The translations under genes and the position numbers were made by a program. A stretch of 64,000 nucleotides of DNA. Origin: Paeniglutamicibacter psychrophenolicus (GTDB lineage Bacteria; Actinomycetota; Actinomycetes; Actinomycetales; Micrococcaceae). Below the pieces are notes generated by a model. That model searched no databases, was not told the DNA's origin, and worked only from the letters and a program-made list of their open reading frames with translations. The first letter of the stretch is position 1; the number at the start of each line of letters is the position of its first letter. The DNA is taken from assembly GCF_030812255.1 (NCBI RefSeq), contig NZ_JAUSSH010000007.1, forward strand, positions 156,978 to 220,977, in the 5' to 3' direction. Positions 59,584-64,000 of the stretch are shown in pieces.

Positions 59584-60806
59584 CGGACCGCGAACCGTGC
59601 ACATCGGGAGCGACGCCAGGCATGGAAGCAGGAACCAGGCGCTCGAAGCCGCCAACATCCTTGGTGGTTGTGCCCCCGATCTTCGGCGGTTTTGATGTCC
59701 TCGACGTGGATGGACGGGGCCCGCCGCCAGGGGTAGCCTGTCGAGGATGCCTTGAACGTTGAGGGGCCAGAATAGGCCCACGCAGGTACAGCGGCCGCGA
59801 GTCATGTTCCCCAAACGGACGTTCACACATGCGAAATCGTAATCTGACCGGCTGATTCCGCGTTTGGCACCGCCGACCGACTTCCGGGTGGCGCTTGTTC
59901 CTTGCCTAATGGATTTACCCAGGCAGGTTGGGTGAGGGTTCCTTCAAATGCTGCGTATGTATTTGGTTGAGGGTGAATTCGAGGGTGAATTTGAGATTCA
60001 CACTTGCTTAACCTGCGAATTATTTGCCATCGTTTGGTCTAATTCAATGTGTAGAGCACTGCGGAGCGACCAGTACCCGGGAAAGCCGGGGGACCCCACT
60101 CCGCGTACAAAAGTGCTCGGTGTTGGGGTGAAAACCCGCATCGCAGCACGGATGCAAGATGTTGGGGGTGCATCGGTGCAAGGGGATGTTCCGGGACTGA
60201 CCTTGGTGGAACATGAACCCCCTCCCCGCAGCACGCATTCCGTGCGCGTTGGCGAAGGCTTCTGCAAAGAAGTGGATTATCCAGTGGGCCTTAAGCATGT
60301 AAATATCTGAGATTTCTTGCAGAAGATCCTCCGTGGCGGCTGTTCAGCTGGGGTTCAGCGTAGGTGGCAGGCAGGGACCGGTGCTGGACAGCCCGGTGCG
60401 CGACTCGAGCTTGTCCTTGCCCATTTGGCGGCGGTGGACTGGTAGGAGTGGACGGCGGCGAACTCGGTCGGTCCCCGAGAGTCCGCCAACAGCCGCCGAA
60501 GCTCCGTTGCTGGGTATTCATTCACGGGTCGGGACGTCGCTTTCGGCCTGGTTGGTGGTTCACGGGACGGTGTAGCTACAGCCTGCGTTGGGGTCATCGG
60601 ATTCCGAATGGCAAATCGTGAATCGGACTGGCTGGCGCGGTCCCGTGGGCTGTCGGCTTCGGAGTCGAGGCCAGTCGATTGTTCGCCTTGTCTGGTTCGA
60701 CCATGTCTGGTAACGGCCGAGTAATGCCGGCCTTGGTTTAATGCACCCACGGATCGGTCCTTGAACCGACCGAACGTCGTTGCCAAACCCAGGTAAGGAA
60801 AAGGTC
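59584..60806. other. 1.2-kb stretch without a convincing gene
   Basis: The sequence contains only short open frames with poor codon use. Between about 59820 and 60320 it is AT-richer and includes direct repeats of GAGGGTGAATT and a purine-rich run. It may be a decayed gene, phage remnant or the promoter and leader of the MNIO cluster. I recognise no transposase, tRNA or riboswitch here. An inverted repeat (CGGTC...GACCG near 60754-60771) lies just before the cluster. Confidence 0.4.
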
Positions 60807-61025
60807 ATGGAAGCAGAACATGCACCGGCATTGAAGATCCGCGAACCCGGCATTCGTGAAGTACGCATAGCACTCGAACCGGACATGGAGTTCGGCAAGA
60901 TGGTCGAGGTGCTCAAGGAGGCATTGACCTTCAACTTCCCTCGCGGGTGTGCGCCATGCCTGTCGGGCCTGGACCGCCTGGCCATTGACAGCGTGATCTT
61001 TGAACGGCTCCAGCAGCGGTTCTAG
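60807..61025 (+). CDS. Candidate RiPP precursor peptide with single CxxC
   Basis: A 72-residue peptide: an acidic, leader-like N-terminal part (EAEHAPALKIREPGIREVR), then LTFNFPRGCAPCLSGLDRL with Cys48 and Cys51, and an amphipathic C-terminal helix. A short cysteine-containing peptide directly before an MNIO enzyme is the normal layout for substrates of this enzyme class. The ATG at 60807 has AAGGAAAAGG upstream. The modified position and the mature product are unknown. It could instead be a small regulatory protein. Confidence 0.6.
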   Translation: MEAEHAPALKIREPGIREVRIALEPDMEFGKMVEVLKEALTFNFPRGCAPCLSGLDRLAIDSVIFERLQQRF

Positions 61026-61028
61026 ACC

Positions 61029-61919
61029 ATGCCAAACCCACCCAAGCTCGGTGTTGGCGTGCTCTACCAGCCGGTGCTGGATCCGTTGCTGCGCTCGGCG
61101 GACTGGCCCGCCGACTACCTTGAGATCATCCCGGACACCCTCTGGCACGACGCGGGGCGGGGAACCCATCCGCGCTTCGACGTCGACAAGGACGTGCGGA
61201 GCATGCTTGAGGGCGTCCGCGAACGCATGCCCATACTGATGCATGGGATTGGCTTGTCAATCGGCAGTTCCGAGCCGTTGGACGAGGAGTACGTTGAGCA
61301 ATTTCGGTCTTGGGCGGCATGGCTGGACTGCCCGTGGGTGAGCGAACACCTTGCCTACAGCGCGGCGGCAACGGATGAGGGTTCCGTCGTCGCCGGGTTG
61401 ACGCTGCCGGTGCCACTTGAGGAATCGACCGTCGATCTCATAGGGCCCCGCTTGGCGCACCTGAGTGGGCTTCTCGGATTGCCCGTGGCGCTGGAAAACA
61501 ACGTCTACTACTTCCGGACTCCGGGGGAAACCCTTCCCGAACCGGAGGTTCTCAACCGGCTGTGTGCCTGGGGAGAGGGCTCGATCCTGCTGGACGTGCA
61601 CAACCTTTATGTCAATGTCCGAAACGGCGTCATGGACGCCGACGAGTACCTGAGGGCCCTCGACCTCACCGCGGTGCGGGAGATACATATTGCCGGTGGG
61701 ATGGAGATCGACAACTTTTATGTCGACGCCCACTCCGGGATCCCGCCCGCAGAGGTCTGGGAACTGCTGGACACCGTGGCACCGCTGTGCAGCAACCTCG
61801 GGGGTGTGACGTTCGAGGTGCTGGGGTCGTGGTTCGATACGGTGGGGGCCGACGGCCTCGCAAGCGTACTTGACCGCGCGCGCGTGAGCCTCGCTGCCCC
61901 GGATGGGCGGCCGTCGTGA
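61029..61919 (+). CDS. MNIO family multinuclear iron-dependent oxidase (DUF692)
   Basis: A 296-residue TIM-barrel metalloenzyme. The conserved iron ligands of the MbnB/TglH/DUF692 class are readable: His72 in LMHGIGLSIG, Glu106 and His107 in WVSEHLAYS, Glu156 in LENNVYY, Asp189/His191 in LLDVHNLYVNV, His220 in EIHIAGG and Asp233/His235 in YVDAHSG. Such enzymes oxidatively remodel cysteine or other residues in peptides. It starts 3 bp after the peptide gene and overlaps the partner gene by 4 bp (GTGA). Confidence 0.88.
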   Translation: MPNPPKLGVGVLYQPVLDPLLRSADWPADYLEIIPDTLWHDAGRGTHPRFDVDKDVRSMLEGVRERMPILMHGIGLSIGSSEPLDEEYVEQFRSWAAWLDCPWVSEHLAYSAAATDEGSVVAGLTLPVPLEESTVDLIGPRLAHLSGLLGLPVALENNVYYFRTPGETLPEPEVLNRLCAWGEGSILLDVHNLYVNVRNGVMDADEYLRALDLTAVREIHIAGGMEIDNFYVDAHSGIPPAEVWELLDTVAPLCSNLGGVTFEVLGSWFDTVGADGLASVLDRARVSLAAPDGRPS

Positions 61920-62494
61920 GCTTGGCAGCGTATCAGGAAGGCCAGCTGGCCATGCTCAGGGATTCCCGCCGGGCATGGGCCTATTCCAGAGGTGATTTTG
62001 GCGACCTGGCCGCTCGTCTGACGGGGCTTGAGCGGGAGCGGCTGCAGTCCCAGGGGCTGGACGCCGGCATGGCCTTGGCCCGCAAGCTGCACGAGGGTTG
62101 GCGCCTCACCAAGCTGCTGACCCTGCTGCCCAGAACCTTCGACGTCGGCGACCCCGAACTCCTGAGTCGGCTTGTGGCCGAATTTTGGAGTGCAACGCCG
62201 CCCCGATCGTTGTACTTCGAATCCGAGGCCGCGGAGTTCGCCCGGATCGTCACCCGGAATTCACCCTCGGGCACGCTCCTGCACGAAGTCGCAGTCCTTG
62301 AAGGGGCGCTCCTCGCGGCGGCCGGCCATCGGCCCAACGCCGCTCCGCAGACAACAACCGTGCGACTGAACCGCGATCCCCGAGACCTCATGTCCGGAAC
62401 AGCGGCCGTCCCATTGGGCGATGGCGCCTTCGAAACCGCCATCTGGTCCGACGAGACAGGCGTACATCTATCGGTCCGTTGCGTGCGTCCATAG
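61916..62494 (+). CDS. MNIO partner protein (DUF2063/MbnC-like, putative)
   Basis: A 192-residue protein with N-terminal MSLAAYQEGQLAMLRDSRR and an all-helical first half, then a beta-rich C-terminal half. The position just after the MNIO gene, with a GTGA overlap, corresponds to the peptide-recognition partner seen beside MNIO enzymes. Sequence similarity to MbnC or DUF2063 is only suggestive by eye. Its stop is 154 bp from the convergent small membrane protein. Confidence 0.55.
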   Translation: MSLAAYQEGQLAMLRDSRRAWAYSRGDFGDLAARLTGLERERLQSQGLDAGMALARKLHEGWRLTKLLTLLPRTFDVGDPELLSRLVAEFWSATPPRSLYFESEAAEFARIVTRNSPSGTLLHEVAVLEGALLAAAGHRPNAAPQTTTVRLNRDPRDLMSGTAAVPLGDGAFETAIWSDETGVHLSVRCVRP

Positions 62495-62648
62495 TTTGCC
62501 TGGGCACCCCTGCCCTTCGTTTGTGTCGCACCACAACATCCGGGCAACCGGCTTAGTAATACGCCCGAAGTGCAGGCCGGATCGCTGAGTTCCACCAACC
62601 GTGGAGGGGCCCCGCAGGCAGTCCGGCGCGGGCTGCCGTGTGTTCCGG

Positions 62649-63038
62649 CTAGACGCGTAGAAGGTGGGCCACGGCGGGGCCCCAGCTTCCGACCCAAGAG
62701 GCCACCGACGTAATGGGTCCGACCAGTGCTTGCCCGGCCGCAGCAATTGCGCCTGCCGAGGTCAACAGCACCGTCACCTTCTCCAGCGCATCCCTAACGC
62801 GGGAGCGCTCTGGTTCCTGGGCCTCGAGTTCGGATTCGATCTCGACCAGGCCCGCGGACACGGCAACGGACGTGGCGTCGTCGAGGGCGACGTCATCGAC
62901 GGCACCGCGCAACTTTCGCACCGCCTCGCGAACAGCGCCGGTGCCCACAGCTTTTCCCCGCTGGTCCCCGTAGATCCACTGGTTCCCGGCCACGTTGTTG
63001 ACCACGCCGGCTGTTTGATTCCCAATATTGAAACTCAT
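62649..63038 (-). CDS. Hypothetical protein with N-terminal NNxxGNQ motif
   Basis: A 129-residue protein opening MSFNIGNQTAGVVNNVAGNQWIYGDQRG, a repeat-like NNxxGNQ motif, then a predicted helical middle and a hydrophobic C-terminal helix (about 88-110). The neighbouring FHA protein carries the same motif (INNIGGNQYN). The AAGGACAC before the ATG supports the start. It is probably co-transcribed with the FHA gene, 17 bp away. I do not know a function. Confidence 0.6.
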   Translation of the reverse strand: MSFNIGNQTAGVVNNVAGNQWIYGDQRGKAVGTGAVREAVRKLRGAVDDVALDDATSVAVSAGLVEIESELEAQEPERSRVRDALEKVTVLLTSAGAIAAAGQALVGPITSVASWVGSWGPAVAHLLRV

Positions 63039-63055
63039 CTTGTGTCCTTAAGGGT

Positions 63056-63859
63056 TCACGGATGCGGTGGAAGCGGCAGCTCGCGATCCACGCGCTTTTG
63101 CCGCGCGATGGCGACAAGGTGCAGCACGCCTCCAACGAGCATCAGGACCATCCCGAGGCCCGCCACCGCCCAGCCGGCCAGGCCGGATGGAAGTCCGAGG
63201 ATCTCAACCCCGAACGGATCAATGAAGATGTCGGGTGCTTCGCCGGTGCTTGCCGCGTCGGCCACGGCCATGAGGAACCGAATGATTCCGGCCGCGAAGA
63301 AGGACGCACCGGCCAGTGCGATGAGGAAACCCGACAACAAAATCCAGCGGGCCCGGGTTTTTGCGGCGGCCACGTCAAGGAGCAGGCTGCGGCGTTCCTC
63401 AAGAATCTGGAGGTTGTACTGGTTTCCACCAATATTGTTGATGGAGTCCGCGCGCTGATCTCCAACGTCAAACCGCGTTCTCGCAGCGGTGGCAGCATCG
63501 TGGCGCGGGGACGGACCCAGTTCCTGGCGTTGCGGCGGACCGGACTCTTGGCCAACTTCGAGGCGAGTCGACGCGAAGGTGACAATGTCTCCGGCACGCA
63601 GCACCTGCGGTCTGTACAGGCGGGTCCCGTTCACCGTGGTTCCTGCCGTGGAACCCAGGTCGTCGACGTAAATTTGGTTTCCTTCTTGCCACAGCACCGC
63701 ATGTCTCCGGCTGACATCCGGACTGTCCAGCAGCAGGCCGGAACCCGCTTCCCGGCCCACCTGCAGCGAACTGCCGGAAAATGTCACCCGCCGACCACGA
63801 TTCCCGTTTGGGTCGAGCACGAAGAGGATGGGCCGATCGTCGTGTGAAGTTTTGCCCAT
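63056..63859 (-). CDS. FHA domain membrane protein
   Basis: A 267-residue protein with an N-terminal forkhead-associated domain (about 10-105: LQVGREAGSGLLLDSPDVSRRHAVLW, GSTAGTTVNGTRL) for binding phosphothreonine, then the INNIGGNQYN motif at 140-149, and two hydrophobic segments (about 172-195 and 228-250). I choose ATG 63859 because GAGGTG lies 7 nt upstream; the ATG at 63919 would add 20 residues. It may recruit phosphorylated proteins to the membrane. It is followed by the NNxxGNQ protein. Confidence 0.8.
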   Translation of the reverse strand: MGKTSHDDRPILFVLDPNGNRGRRVTFSGSSLQVGREAGSGLLLDSPDVSRRHAVLWQEGNQIYVDDLGSTAGTTVNGTRLYRPQVLRAGDIVTFASTRLEVGQESGPPQRQELGPSPRHDAATAARTRFDVGDQRADSINNIGGNQYNLQILEERRSLLLDVAAAKTRARWILLSGFLIALAGASFFAAGIIRFLMAVADAASTGEAPDIFIDPFGVEILGLPSGLAGWAVAGLGMVLMLVGGVLHLVAIARQKRVDRELPLPPHP

Positions 63860-63923
63860 CCGAATGCACCTCGGCGATTCGAGCGATTGCCTGGTGATTT
63901 CCAGAAAAGGGGTATCCATTTAG

Positions 63924-64000
63924 ATGCCCAAACTGTACTCACCGGTCTACTTTGGTGTCGGTGGCTCGCCACGGGCGATCTACCGGCCCAAGGTCCAAGG
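63924..64000 (+). CDS. Possible N-terminus of a gene cut by the window end
   Basis: An ATG at 63924 opens a frame MPKLYSPVYFGVGGSPRAIYR running to the edge. The region 63860-63923 could hold divergent promoters for it and the FHA gene. Too little is present to name it. Confidence 0.3.
   Translation, partial: MPKLYSPVYFGVGGSPRAIYRPKVQ

Noticed and set aside
59549..59830. 93-residue minus-strand open frame (starts MCERPFGEHDSRPL) after the oxidoreductase gene
   Set aside because: It looked like a possible transposase fragment, but I could not match any transposase motif or find terminal inverted repeats.
59948..60310. 120-residue plus-strand open frame in the 1.2-kb gap
   Set aside because: No ribosome binding site, no recognisable motif, irregular codon use; it runs through repeated GAGGGTGAATT sequence.

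Overview
The window is high-GC actinobacterial chromosome, most likely from an Arthrobacter-type member of the Micrococcaceae. This rests on the split his and trp clusters carrying the actinobacterial TIGR02234 and HGxxPAAW small membrane proteins, a TIGR03085-family protein, a PdtaR-type ANTAR response regulator, Eis-type acetyltransferases, and many genes whose -10 box lies 6-7 nt before the start codon (leaderless mRNAs). The species assignment is inference; no rRNA is present.

Layout. 1-2900: a short partial gene, an orphan DNA methylase, a Phd/RelE toxin-antitoxin pair, a VOC protein and a HIT protein. 3000-5800: hisE-hisG-hisF and an acetyltransferase. 5850-11400: a TetR regulator with two palindromic operators, diverging from an agmatine deiminase / APC permease / amidase cluster. 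12180-19160: hisI-trpE-TIGR02234-HGxxPAAW-trpC-trpB-trpA-lgt. 19200-23600 (minus): a MalT-like LuxR regulator followed by membrane proteins, one of them apparently broken. 24150-31800: gltB-gltD and pyk. 31870-42270: a cytoplasmic HtrA-like protease, tRNA-Leu(CAA), pdtaR, an aldose epimerase, a VOC protein, a Sua5/YciO protein, an MFS symporter plus PLP decarboxylase, a Pit phosphate transporter, a RibD-C/DHFR-like reductase and a thioesterase. 42280-50180: polA, two tandem Eis-like genes, a polysaccharide deacetylase lipoprotein and rpsA.

The right end (50 kb onward) is accessory. It holds the N-terminal part of a SNF2-type helicase without its motor, then a three-gene cassette that I read as SLOG-like sensor, SLATT (DUF4231) two-TM effector and membrane-anchored TIR-kelch protein, a layout expected of a Thoeris-like nucleotide-signalling defence system. 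Next come a membrane glycosyltransferase that overlaps the TIR gene antisense, a SARP/BTAD regulator, an FAD oxidoreductase, and a 1.2-kb stretch without a convincing gene. After that is a compact MNIO (DUF692) RiPP-like cluster: a 72-residue peptide with one CxxC, the MNIO enzyme and a partner protein. The window ends with an FHA membrane protein and a small protein sharing an NNxxGNQ motif.

The two best candidates for an undescribed system are the SLOG/SLATT/TIR-kelch cassette (52276-54885) and the MNIO cluster (60807-62494). Both calls come from reading motifs by eye and were not tested by any search.
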